Below, in pieces: positions 1 to 7,974 of a stretch of DNA of 64,000 nt. The translations under genes and the position numbers were made by a program. Source of the DNA: a virus. Under the pieces are notes generated by a model, which had not been told where the DNA came from, did not search any database, and saw only the letters and a program-made list of their open reading frames with translations. The stretch covers positions 1 through 64,000 of the IMG/VR virus record IMGVR_UViG_3300027719_000004. One strand, 5' to 3'. The stretch's first letter is position 1. The number at the start of each line of letters is the position of its first letter.

Positions 1-1
1 A

Positions 2-3000
2 CAAGCAAATGGTCTGGTTGTTAAGGATGGCAGAAGGACCTCAAAGCAGGCTTACAAAGACATAGCAGCTGCGGAACTTACCCACCTTTCTGACTTGGTG
101 GATATTGTCCAGTCGTCCCTGCTTGGGTATGGCTCAAGCAGCTGGTTCCAGAAGAACGTGGCTGGAGCAGAGCAGCTCAAAAGAGGTAACTGGCTTACCA
201 TTAAATTCCGTGGAGAAAAACCATTACGCAAAGTGACCTCTGACCAGAGCACCACGGCGTTTGGAGAGGAGCTTAAAAATGGAGAATTTCAAAAAGGCTG
301 GACACCAGAACTTAGCGTTGAAGACATCGACGCCATCGGAGACGAACTTGATGTCGAGTACCCAATCTTCCTTGATAGAGAGCCCAGTAAGCTCTTCCAA
401 CGATCCAGTAGAGCGGTTGGCCCACTCAGTGAGGTACTTCGCCCAACACGGGATGGAGGGACAGGCCAAAATCAGGCAGGAGCTGGGAGTCAGGAAGTAC
501 GGGGACAAGATGCCGCCGATGCCGGAGATACAGGAGCAAGATTCTCTGTAGCGCCACGTTACGGCAATGAGCTGCCAGTTGACTTCGCCACTGTTGTGCG
601 TGAGCACCCTGAACTGGTAGAGAAACATGCCAAGGCTATTCTGGGGTACAAGTACACCGGTATCAAGTTTAAGCTGGGCGAGAAACCAGAACAGACAGTC
701 AAGCGTGTTATCAAGCAACTCTCGGATAACCTTGTGTGGCTCTATGGACAGATCAGTGAATCTGAAAGAGCCCTGAGCAAACAGTGGTATGTGGGCGCCA
801 ATAAGATTGCCAAAAAGTGGGCCAAGGAGTATGGGCTTACTGACGACCAGTCTGCAGCAATGATAGCAACCATGTCGCCGCAAATGGATTGGGACCAGAA
901 CCTGCACCTTGCAAAGACTATTATGGATAAGTTGTCAAACCCTGAGTCTCTGGTCTGGAATAATGATATGTCAACGTCCGGTTACGAAGCCTATCGTGGG
1001 CTTATCTCTGGCAAAGATTTTGCTGACATAACTAACGATAACGAGAAGGCTGCTTGGCTGGTGGCCCATGATGAGTCGATGGGTAAGCGCCCAGTGATGG
1101 CGTGGTCCCCAGACGGCACAGAAAAAGGGTATGGAAAGTTAAGCACCAGCTGGTCAAATGGCGCTGGGCCAGTAGCCAAGGCCATAAGAATTTTTGAGGG
1201 CAAAGATATTGGTTCAAACCTTGGCAAGTACCAAAAGGTTCGCAACTTCTTTAACAACATTATAGACCCCACCGATTCCACCAGCGTGACCGTGGACACC
1301 CATGCCGTGAATGCCGCATATCTGGCACCACTTGGTGGCAGCTCGGCTGAAGTCTTACACAATTTTGGGTCTGGATCTAAAGAACTCGGAGTAAAAAAAG
1401 CTGGGTCAGCCAAAGGCGCCGAGGGGACATATTACATTGCCGCAGACGCATACCGTGACGCAGCCAAGAAACTGGGTCTGCTGCCAAGGGAGCTGCAGTC
1501 CATTATATGGGAGAAAGCCAGAAGAGACATCTCCAGCATCAAGGGTGGCACAACTAAAAACGAAGAGGTCAAAAACCTGTGGAGGCAGCATGTTCAAGGC
1601 AAGAAAGGATACAGCCCAGAAACAGTCAGAGCCGAACTCGCAAAATACTTCGGACCCAGTATTGGAGGGGATGATTCAGCGAGGTATGCCGCTGACAAGA
1701 GCCCAGTGGATCAAGATGCATTGGGGCGGAGAGGTAACGGAGTCGGACTTGGACGCAGAGGGGCTGGCGATGATACCGGACGAGCTGGAGTAAAGTATTC
1801 TGCCCCCGCCCACCTCACCCAGCAACAGGTTGACGCTATGAAACATGTCGGCCTGATGGTGGACAAGCGCACTCCTTCAGAATGGGTAGCCGGTCAGATC
1901 GACAAATGGCTTGGCAACTGGAAGCAGAAATACGTTGACCAGTTTGCCCCTCTGCAAGATCTCGACTTCAAGGCATATCTGCAGGCCAGAATGTCAAAAG
2001 GTTCTGACGGTGCGCTTGAGGCAGCCATCATGTACGGTAACATCCAGATCAAAGACGGTATCTACGATGCCAAGGCAACCAAAGGGTCTGGCTTGATTGA
2101 CGCCATGCAGAAACTTCAGGGTGAGCATGAACTGTTCCTGACATGGATAGCGGCCAACCGTGCTGACAACTTGTCCAGAGAAGACAAGGAGCATCTGTTC
2201 CGTGGACAGGACATTAAGAGCCTCAAGAGGCTTAACGAGGGCAGCATGCCTGACGGTCAGAAGCGTTCTGACGTGTATGAGTCTGTCCGCAAGGAACTCA
2301 AGCGCATCAACGCTGAAGTCCTGAACGTAGCCAGAGACTCAGGCATTATCGACCCCACTATGACCAAGTTCTGGGAGGATGAGTTCTATGTACCATTCTT
2401 CCGAGCCTCCGAAGACGGTATAACGGGTCCGGGGGTAAGCTCTGGATTGGTTCGTCAGTATGCGTTCAAGAAGCTGCGTGGTTCTGACGGCAAGCTTCAC
2501 CAAGACCTTATGGCCAACGTATTGATGAACTGGTCTCACCTACTGTCCGCTGCTGCAAAGAACAGGGCTGCTGAGACTGCGTTGAAGGCAGCAGAGAGAC
2601 AGGGTGTAGCCAAGCAGGTATCATCCACCTTCCCTAAAGCCGTATGGTATCAGAAAGACGGCAAGCGCCATTACTACGACGTAACCGACCCCTACATCAT
2701 GGAAGCCATCACGGCTCTTGAGTACACCGGCAGCAACGGTCCGGGTGCCAAGATCATGGGTAAGTTCAAACACTACCTCACTGTGGGCGTTACGGCTAAC
2801 CCTACTTTCAAGATCCGCAACCTGATCAGGGATTCTATCGCCTCTATGGCCATATCGCCCCTTGGATATAATCTAGCAAATAACCTGCGTACCGGTGTGG
2901 CTATTATGAATGACAAGCAGAGCCAAGGGTACGCCTCTCTGCTTGCTTCAGGTGGCATCATCAGGTTTGGCACCATGCTTGAGGGCAAGAGCTCCAGTCA

Positions 3001-4270
3001 CATCCAGCGACTCATAAAGGCAGGGGTAGATCCCAATACCGTCCTTAGCAGCTGGGAGCATGCCAAAGGCATCATCACAAAGGGGCTCGACAAGTATAAC
3101 GATCTTGGTGAGGTGTCTGAAGGCGCTAACCGTGCTGCGCTCTACAAGCAGCTGAGAGATCAGGGCGTAGGTCATGCAGAAGCTGCATTCAAGGCCAGAG
3201 ACCTTTTGGACTTCTCTATGGGCGGAACAAGCAACGTAGTAAGGTATTTGACTACCGTTGTTCCTTTTATGAACGCCCGTATCCAAGGCCTCTACAAGCT
3301 GGGCAAGGGTGCCAAAGAAGACCCTGCCAAGTTCGCCTCAGTGATAGGCGTTACTGCTTTGGCATCTATTCTGCTGATGCTGAAGTACCGTGATGATGAC
3401 GAGTGGAAGAAGCGTGAGGATTGGGACCGTGATAACTTCTGGTGGTTTAAGTACGACAACAAGGCGTACCGTATCCCCAAGCCATTTGAAGTTGGTGCCA
3501 TAGCAACTTTGGCAGAACGCTCACTGGAGCTCATGGTAAATGATGAGTTCCATGGTAAGGACTTTGCTGACTTCATGCTCAGAACTACTGGGAACACGTT
3601 TGCCATGAACCCAGTGCCTCAGCTATTTAAGCCAGCCATAGACATATACGCTAACAAGAACTCATTCACAGGAAGAGACATAGAGTCTATGGGCATGGAG
3701 AAGCTAGCCAAGTCTCAGAGACTTACTGGCACTACGTCAGAGATAGCCAGATTCTTGGGCAAGGCAGAGGTGTTTTCCCCAGTCCAGATCGACCACATGG
3801 CCAAAGCCTACTTTGGGTGGCTGGGTACTGCAGCACTTACGGTATCTGACATAGCCATAAACCCTGCCATGGGCAGGCCAGAGAAAGCTGACCGGAAGCT
3901 GAGGGATACGTTCCTAGCGGGTAACTTTGTTGAAGATCTGCCAACCGGTAGCAGCAAATATACTACCCAGTTCTACAGGCAGGCACGGGAAATAACTGAG
4001 GCATATGCCACATACCGCAACCTTGCTGAGACCGGTGACTACGAGAAGGCGGCATCTTACGCCAAGGATCATGGCAAAGAGCTAGCCACCTACAAGGCAT
4101 CAAATAATATTATCGGCCAGCTTGCCAACATCAACAAGCAGATCAGGTCTGTTGAAAATGCAAGGAATATGGATGGTAAGGAAAAGCGCAGGATACTGGA
4201 TCAGCTGGAGCAAGCCAAGACATCCGTGACAGCCAGCGCAGCCAGAGGCATCAAATCAGTTTTAGGTTGA
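2..4270 (+). CDS. Polyvalent internal virion protein, C-terminal part (5' end outside window)
   Basis: The frame is open from base 2, so this is the 3' part of a larger gene; a TTG at 95 is not a credible start. About 1,420 residues are visible. The part around visible residues 190-530 resembles phage polyvalent-protein regions of the DUF7178 kind. The part around residues 640-1200, with TANPTFKIRNLIRDS near residue 935, resembles the large polyvalent-protein-associated domain LPD38. A hydrophobic segment near residue 1115 could cross a membrane. Such giant proteins are carried in the capsid and ejected into the host with the DNA. The endolysin gene follows after a short spacer, as in late operons. 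Domain names are from family memory, not from a search. Confidence 0.75.
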   Translation, partial: QANGLVVKDGRRTSKQAYKDIAAAELTHLSDLVDIVQSSLLGYGSSSWFQKNVAGAEQLKRGNWLTIKFRGEKPLRKVTSDQSTTAFGEELKNGEFQKGWTPELSVEDIDAIGDELDVEYPIFLDREPSKLFQRSSRAVGPLSEVLRPTRDGGTGQNQAGAGSQEVRGQDAADAGDTGARFSVAPRYGNELPVDFATVVREHPELVEKHAKAILGYKYTGIKFKLGEKPEQTVKRVIKQLSDNLVWLYGQISESERALSKQWYVGANKIAKKWAKEYGLTDDQSAAMIATMSPQMDWDQNLHLAKTIMDKLSNPESLVWNNDMSTSGYEAYRGLISGKDFADITNDNEKAAWLVAHDESMGKRPVMAWSPDGTEKGYGKLSTSWSNGAGPVAKAIRIFEGKDIGSNLGKYQKVRNFFNNIIDPTDSTSVTVDTHAVNAAYLAPLGGSSAEVLHNFGSGSKELGVKKAGSAKGAEGTYYIAADAYRDAAKKLGLLPRELQSIIWEKARRDISSIKGGTTKNEEVKNLWRQHVQGKKGYSPETVRAELAKYFGPSIGGDDSARYAADKSPVDQDALGRRGNGVGLGRRGAGDDTGRAGVKYSAPAHLTQQQVDAMKHVGLMVDKRTPSEWVAGQIDKWLGNWKQKYVDQFAPLQDLDFKAYLQARMSKGSDGALEAAIMYGNIQIKDGIYDAKATKGSGLIDAMQKLQGEHELFLTWIAANRADNLSREDKEHLFRGQDIKSLKRLNEGSMPDGQKRSDVYESVRKELKRINAEVLNVARDSGIIDPTMTKFWEDEFYVPFFRASEDGITGPGVSSGLVRQYAFKKLRGSDGKLHQDLMANVLMNWSHLLSAAAKNRAAETALKAAERQGVAKQVSSTFPKAVWYQKDGKRHYYDVTDPYIMEAITALEYTGSNGPGAKIMGKFKHYLTVGVTANPTFKIRNLIRDSIASMAISPLGYNLANNLRTGVAIMNDKQSQGYASLLASGGIIRFGTMLEGKSSSHIQRLIKAGVDPNTVLSSWEHAKGIITKGLDKYNDLGEVSEGANRAALYKQLRDQGVGHAEAAFKARDLLDFSMGGTSNVVRYLTTVVPFMNARIQGLYKLGKGAKEDPAKFASVIGVTALASILLMLKYRDDDEWKKREDWDRDNFWWFKYDNKAYRIPKPFEVGAIATLAERSLELMVNDEFHGKDFADFMLRTTGNTFAMNPVPQLFKPAIDIYANKNSFTGRDIESMGMEKLAKSQRLTGTTSEIARFLGKAEVFSPVQIDHMAKAYFGWLGTAALTVSDIAINPAMGRPEKADRKLRDTFLAGNFVEDLPTGSSKYTTQFYRQAREITEAYATYRNLAETGDYEKAASYAKDHGKELATYKASNNIIGQLANINKQIRSVENARNMDGKEKRRILDQLEQAKTSVTASAARGIKSVLG

Positions 4271-4319
4271 AAACCTAACTAGTTGTATGTAACATACTGA
4301 CAACTTGTTATGAGGTGAC

Positions 4320-4333
4320 ACGTCGTGATGACG
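4320..4333. promoter_or_regulatory. Late-gene motif ACGTCGTGATGACG, copy 1
   Basis: This 14-mer recurs at 42367 and 47658, where it extends to the imperfect inverted repeat ACGTC-GTGAT-GACGT. Here it overlaps the endolysin start codons, GTG at 4325 and ATG at 4328. All three copies sit at the 5' end of a late gene. Confidence 0.5.
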
Positions 4334-4795
4334 CAAGACCAACTTTTTAAACAAATGACCCCTGCCCTGCAAGCACTCTATGAGGCGTTCTACATGGAGA
4401 TGTTTGCGGCAGGGTTGCCTTTTGAATTAAACGAAGTCCTGCGTACCAAGGCTGTTCAAATGGCCTACTATGCACAGCATCGTGGACCTCTTGCCGAAGT
4501 CAATGCAGAACGCAAACGTGCTGGCCTCTACCCTATCACCGAAGCAGACAACTCCTACTGTGTTACATGGACGCTCAACTCCCGCCACTTTGCTGGTCCT
4601 GACGGCCTTGCCCGTGCATTCGACATAAGACTCCTTAAATACGATAAACCTCACTGGCAGACAAAGTGGGACGGTAATAAGAACAGCATCCCTGATTATC
4701 TGGAAGCTGCCCGTGTCGGTGCATCTGTTGGACTTGAGGCTGGTGGGCTATGGCATAAGAGTGACCCGCCGCATTTCCAGTTGGACAAGATATGA
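4328..4795 (+). CDS. Endolysin, M15-type peptidase
   Basis: A protein of about 155 residues, predicted to cut peptidoglycan cross-links at the end of infection (L-Ala-D-Glu or D-Ala-D-Ala type activity). The family's zinc-ligand patterns are visible: S-R-H-F-x-G then A-R-A-F-D near residues 85-99, and P-H-F-Q near residue 149. The length fits single-domain M15 endolysins. A GAGGTGAC ribosome site precedes either GTG 4325 or ATG 4328. There is no signal peptide, so release would depend on a holin, and the next overlapping gene is a candidate. Exact bond specificity cannot be read from sequence. Confidence 0.85.
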   Translation: MTQDQLFKQMTPALQALYEAFYMEMFAAGLPFELNEVLRTKAVQMAYYAQHRGPLAEVNAERKRAGLYPITEADNSYCVTWTLNSRHFAGPDGLARAFDIRLLKYDKPHWQTKWDGNKNSIPDYLEAARVGASVGLEAGGLWHKSDPPHFQLDKI

Positions 4796-4983
4796 AAGCC
4801 AGATTCAGGAGACTCATAGAAACACTGATAGCCAAGAAGTATTTGGCGTGGGCTGTCGCTACTGCCCTGCTTTGGTACGGGAAGATCTCTGGCACGGACT
4901 GGGTGATGCTCACTGGAGCCATTTTCTGTATCGACGCATACAGTAAGCAGGCCCTGCTACCAAAAGGTGTTCCCAGTGAATAA
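4792..4983 (+). CDS. Small membrane protein, holin candidate
   Basis: 63 residues, starting in an ATGA overlap with the endolysin stop. A basic N-terminus (KARFRRL) is followed by two hydrophobic stretches at about residues 17-29 and 34-46. Size, position directly after the endolysin and hydrophobicity suggest a holin that permeabilises the inner membrane. No family signature is recognisable, so the role is inferred from context. Confidence 0.5.
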   Translation: MKARFRRLIETLIAKKYLAWAVATALLWYGKISGTDWVMLTGAIFCIDAYSKQALLPKGVPSE

Positions 4984-5107
4984 GCCGAAGTGGTGCAAGG
5001 ACTGCCATAAGTACGACAAGACCGAACGTGAATGCGTGATGGGTCCAACTAAACCTTTTAGACGAGCTTGTAAATCATACGAACCGGAGGCCACTGCTAA
5101 TGCCTGA
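4976..5107 (+). CDS. Cys-rich microprotein (43 aa)
   Basis: GTG start overlapping the previous stop, and its own end overlaps the next ATG. A C-x2-C pair near the N-terminus and two later Cys suggest a small zinc-binding knuckle. It is one of three unrelated-looking Cys-rich microproteins interleaved with the lysis genes (see 6052 and 6630). Function unknown. Confidence 0.5.
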   Translation: MNKPKWCKDCHKYDKTERECVMGPTKPFRRACKSYEPEATANA

Positions 5108-5276
5108 GATCCAGAACCTGATAGCCAGTCTGTCAAACCTGACAGCTATCCTTTCCGTACTATCCTTGTTGCTTGCATTACTGATTCTTGTTGACTGCAT
5201 GTTCTTGTACCGGAGGGTAACGACCTTCGTCAAAAAGCAGAACGCCAAGGGGGTATCCAGTGACAAACTTGAGTGA
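5100..5276 (+). CDS. Small single-pass membrane protein (58 aa)
   Basis: ATG preceded by a CCGGAGG ribosome site. A leucine-rich hydrophobic helix at about residues 15-38 is followed by a basic tail, giving an N-out/C-in topology. Its position in the lysis cassette makes a second holin or antiholin possible. No family recognised. Confidence 0.55.
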   Translation: MPEIQNLIASLSNLTAILSVLSLLLALLILVDCMFLYRRVTTFVKKQNAKGVSSDKLE

Positions 5277-5658
5277 TACCACCGTCTCAATATCTTCAAT
5301 CATTCAGATTCTGTCACCAGTTGCTGTCGCCGTCATAGGTGGGTCAGGCTGGATTATCAAGCGTGTTGTAGGCAAGCTGGAAGACAGCGTAGAGAAGTTG
5401 GCGGCATCCGTAGAGGACATGAACACAAAGTGCATCAAGACTGAACGTGCGCTGCGGGTTGACAGAGAGAATGCCTTCAGGGAGTTGGACCATAAGCTGG
5501 CAGACCTGAGAACATCTTGTGAGCTGTGCCGCAAGGACCGCAGGGATGACCACGAAGACTGCGTAGATACCTATGGCAAGTTCGGGGCACGGGTTACGAA
5601 GTTGGAGACGGAGCACGCCATGCACCACAGGGGGGCAGCATGTCCGCCAATCGTATGA
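5260..5658 (+). CDS. Membrane-anchored coiled-coil protein (132 aa)
   Basis: GTG start overlapping the previous gene. A hydrophobic segment at about residues 13-32 precedes a charged helical region with three clustered Cys (residues ~87-102). This architecture fits lysis-cassette accessory proteins or an inner-membrane spanin-like protein, but a better i-spanin candidate lies at 6272. Role uncertain. Confidence 0.6.
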   Translation: MTNLSDTTVSISSIIQILSPVAVAVIGGSGWIIKRVVGKLEDSVEKLAASVEDMNTKCIKTERALRVDRENAFRELDHKLADLRTSCELCRKDRRDDHEDCVDTYGKFGARVTKLETEHAMHHRGAACPPIV

Positions 5659-5909
5659 CAGATTCGTTCTGGTGGAAGCACGGGCTGAAGGTAACGGTCT
5701 TTGTGCTGTCAGTCATAGCCATGATTGTCCTCTACATAGCCCGCAACGTAGACGACTCTTCAGCAGCAAAGCGCAGCAGGATGTCGTTCCTTGAGTACAG
5801 GCAGGATCAGGAGTCGGTCAAGATACTGGAGCTTATCCAACGGGTAGAGGAACTTGAGCAGCAGATGCGCCGGATACACGGCAAGCCTCGCAAAGAGGCA
5901 TGGGAGTAA
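5640..5909 (+). CDS. Small membrane protein with C-terminal coiled coil (89 aa)
   Basis: ATG inside the end of the previous gene. One transmembrane helix at about residues 16-34 is followed by a charged heptad-like region (residues 50-80), the layout of small inner-membrane spanins. With the similar protein at 6272, the cassette may hold two i-spanin-like proteins. Confidence 0.55.
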   Translation: MSANRMTDSFWWKHGLKVTVFVLSVIAMIVLYIARNVDDSSAAKRSRMSFLEYRQDQESVKILELIQRVEELEQQMRRIHGKPRKEAWE

Positions 5910-5912
5910 CCC

Positions 5913-6077
5913 ATGAAAGACGAGCTGGCTGTACTACGTGCCGAAAACCAAGACCTAACCATGAGACTAGCTGCTATCAAGACCATCCTGACAAGGGTCA
6001 ACCCTGTCTGCAGTCAGAAGTTGCTGAAGCTAATCGAGGACTGCGAGGGGTGTGAAGGTGATCAGGGGAACCTGTAA
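5913..6077 (+). CDS. Coiled-coil microprotein (54 aa)
   Basis: ATG just after the previous stop. The N-terminal half has a leucine/glutamate heptad pattern; the C-terminus holds C-x2-C and one more Cys. It overlaps the next gene by 26 bases in another frame. No family recognised. Confidence 0.4.
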   Translation: MKDELAVLRAENQDLTMRLAAIKTILTRVNPVCSQKLLKLIEDCEGCEGDQGNL

Positions 6078-6285
6078 AGACGCCTGCCCTGACTGCATAG
6101 GGTGCAAATACATACAACTGGATGGAGATTTAGGAATGTCTGAAAAACTGGCTGGAGCGTGTGGAGATTGTTTCCTTTATTCCGAGCGTAAGAAGATTTG
6201 TCCACACGATGGCAAGTACAGAACCAAAGTAAACGGCTGTTTCGCTCACTTCGTACCGAAAGGTAAAACCAATGGCAACGATTAA
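6052..6285 (+). CDS. Cys-rich protein (77 aa)
   Basis: GTG start with a GAGGGG ribosome site. Nine Cys are spread over 77 residues (C-x3-C-x2-C-x2-C, C-x2-C, single Cys), suggesting one or two zinc-binding knuckles or a disulfide-rich fold. No signal peptide is visible, which favours zinc. It sits between spanin-like genes; function unknown. Confidence 0.55.
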   Translation: MKVIRGTCKDACPDCIGCKYIQLDGDLGMSEKLAGACGDCFLYSERKKICPHDGKYRTKVNGCFAHFVPKGKTNGND

Positions 6286-6640
6286 CCTGATAGACAGCTT
6301 TCTTCAGTTGATGCCGGTACGGTGGCTCCTGCTTGCTGTGGCTGTTGTTTCATTGGTAGTGCTGGCTGTGTCTGTAGTTAGGCAGAAAGCCCTTGGAATA
6401 GAGCTGGAGCTAGCCAAGGCTGCCAACTCTGAATACCGTGCCGCTGCCTCTGTTGCTGAAGTTAAACGCAAGGAACTGGAAGCAAAGGTAGCCGCTGCCT
6501 CTGCTGAAGTCCTGACCATCAAGGTCAGCTACGACGCACGGCTTGAGAAACTAAACAAGCAGAAGATCACCAGCACGACGTGTGCAGAGATGGTGGCTGA
6601 GTCAGTCAGGCTGTTACAGGATGAGGGCGATGCAGACTAA
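6272..6640 (+). CDS. Inner-membrane spanin (Rz-like)
   Basis: 122 residues: a strong transmembrane helix (about residues 16-36) followed by a long Ala/Glu/Lys coiled coil (45-100). This is the topology of i-spanins such as lambda Rz, which sit in the inner membrane and reach across the periplasm. The next larger gene is a lipoprotein with a proline-rich segment, so the pair would fuse inner and outer membranes at lysis. The assignment rests on topology and pairing, since spanins share little sequence. Confidence 0.65.
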   Translation: MATINLIDSFLQLMPVRWLLLAVAVVSLVVLAVSVVRQKALGIELELAKAANSEYRAAASVAEVKRKELEAKVAAASAEVLTIKVSYDARLEKLNKQKITSTTCAEMVAESVRLLQDEGDAD

Positions 6641-6746
6641 AGAGTGTTTCGGGGATAAATGTCTTGGATGCGCTGAGTTCTTCTGCTGTGATGAGCATTT
6701 CTGGGCTGGGTGCTGGGGAGATGAAGGCGATGAAGATAGCAATTAA
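6630..6746 (+). CDS. Cys-rich microprotein (38 aa)
   Basis: ATG overlapping the spanin stop by 11 bases. Six Cys in 38 residues (C-x4-C-x2-C, C-C, C) with an acidic Trp-containing tail. It lies in another frame across the start of the lipoprotein gene. The reading frame is short, but the Cys pattern repeats a theme of this cassette. Confidence 0.4.
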   Translation: MQTKECFGDKCLGCAEFFCCDEHFWAGCWGDEGDEDSN

Positions 6747-6975
6747 GGTGACGATCATAGCGGTGGTGTCAACGATATGTTCCGGCTGCCAGTGTTTCCG
6801 TGTCTGCCCTGACGTCCCAAAGCCACCTGTTCTGACTGCTATCCATGAGCCTTGCTACAAGCACGTTCGCAGCAGCGACCCTATCAACCAGATCCTTGAA
6901 TGCTACATGAAGGACATTGTTTCATTTGAGAAAGAAGCCAGAGAGCGTGAAGCAGCTTTAGGAGCTTATAAGTAA
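6721..6975 (+). CDS. Outer-membrane lipoprotein spanin (Rz1-like)
   Basis: A short basic N-terminus (MKAMKIAIK), a hydrophobic stretch and a lipobox-like S-G-C give a type II signal peptide; the mature part begins with more Cys and a short Pro-containing stretch (PDVPKPP). This fits an o-spanin partner for the 6272 product. ATG 6721 follows a GGGGAG site; ATG 6730 is an alternative. Note the extra Cys residues near the lipobox. Confidence 0.65.
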   Translation: MKAMKIAIKVTIIAVVSTICSGCQCFRVCPDVPKPPVLTAIHEPCYKHVRSSDPINQILECYMKDIVSFEKEAREREAALGAYK

Positions 6976-7047
6976 ATGGCAACTACACTAAACCAAGACT
7001 CGATGTGGGATTACTCACACATGAAAAGTCAAAACGGAGATACTTAA
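6976..7047 (+). CDS. Possible 23-aa ORF
   Basis: An ATG directly after the spanin stop opens a 23-codon frame that ends one base before the next ATG. Its tail contains a GGAGAT ribosome site for the next gene. It may be only a spacer; kept because packing on both sides is exact. Confidence 0.2.
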   Translation: MATTLNQDSMWDYSHMKSQNGDT

Positions 7048-7470
7048 ATGGCAACCATAACAAAAGTTCAGGATTTCAGTGAGCAACTGGCTAGGGGCAC
7101 CCACCAGATAGGCACTCATACGTTCAAGTTGGCTTTGTGCTCCGCAGCTCCAGCAGCTACCAACACACAACTCAGCAACCTAACGCAGATTGCGTACACC
7201 AACATCACTGGTGGTGTGGCTCCAACCGTGACCATTGGTATAAGTGAGGCATCTGGCACAACAACCGTTACTGGCAATCAAGTAGTAATTACAGCGACAG
7301 GGGCAGTACCAACCTTCCAATATTACGCTCTCTATAACGACACGGCTGCCAACAAGAACCTCGTCTGTTTTTGGGATCATGGGTCAGCAGTCACTTTGGC
7401 AAGTGGTGATTCTTTCACGGTTAAATTTAATGACGTCGTTTCTGGCGGCACTATCTTCACTTTGGCATAA
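7048..7470 (+). CDS. Putative virion structural protein (140 aa)
   Basis: Thr/Ala/Val-rich beta-type sequence with no Cys-rich or enzymatic motif, like many phage head-decoration or tail-fibre accessory proteins. It shares its general layout (a short N-terminal helix, then a line about a tabulated property of the protein such as FKLALCSAAP) with the gene at 55310, so the two may be distant paralogues. It opens a run of tail genes that continues to 14380. Confidence 0.55.
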   Translation: MATITKVQDFSEQLARGTHQIGTHTFKLALCSAAPAATNTQLSNLTQIAYTNITGGVAPTVTIGISEASGTTTVTGNQVVITATGAVPTFQYYALYNDTAANKNLVCFWDHGSAVTLASGDSFTVKFNDVVSGGTIFTLA

Positions 7471-7480
7471 GGGGGCATCT

Positions 7481-7639
7481 ATGATTCGCAGCGTAAAACT
7501 TATAGCCGCCCTGCCTGAAGAACTTGAAGCCGTTCTGCCGATTGACAGGGTGGTGGAGATTGACGAATCAGGACGATGCAACCTTGCAGATACTCAGTTT
7601 GTCATTACTGATGATCTGATTCTGGAGGTAGTGGCATGA
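7481..7639 (+). CDS. Hypothetical small protein (52 aa)
   Basis: ATG 7481 has a GGGGGC site; longer upstream openings lie inside the previous gene and are not credible. Acidic, no motif recognised. It overlaps the next start by four bases (ATGA), so it is translated with its tail-gene neighbours. Confidence 0.5.
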   Translation: MIRSVKLIAALPEELEAVLPIDRVVEIDESGRCNLADTQFVITDDLILEVVA

Positions 7640-7974
7640 ACGGGATACCAATAAAGGGTGCTGACACCAACACCTATATTACCCGCACAGAAACCGGGTC
7701 AGACGGTAAAGAGACGCAAGTCGTAGTCGGGCAATCAGACGGTTTTCTGCGTCGCCTTTTTCGCACGCTCTCCCGGCTGACGTTTGATGTTTCTGGCCAG
7801 TTGCGAACAGCCGTTGCAGGTTCAGTATCAGTCAGCTCTGGCACAGTAACCACAGTGACCACTATGACAACGGGTAACGTAGGTTTCAGCGACATGGGTA
7901 AACCTGCCACAGCCATGGTAGTCAGCAGACAACTGGCCGCAGTCAGCACAAAAGCAAACCTTCGGAGGCCATAA
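7636..7974 (+). CDS. Hypothetical tail-region protein (112 aa)
   Basis: Starts in an ATGA overlap and ends just before the next ATG. The C-terminal half is Ser/Thr/Val-rich. Similar small proteins precede tail fibre genes in other podoviruses, but no family is recognised. Confidence 0.5.
   Translation: MNGIPIKGADTNTYITRTETGSDGKETQVVVGQSDGFLRRLFRTLSRLTFDVSGQLRTAVAGSVSVSSGTVTTVTTMTTGNVGFSDMGKPATAMVVSRQLAAVSTKANLRRP

Noticed and set aside
224-907. 227-codon minus-strand frame
   Set aside because: It lies wholly inside the polyvalent gene on the other strand and lacks a ribosome site and any family pattern; a shadow frame.
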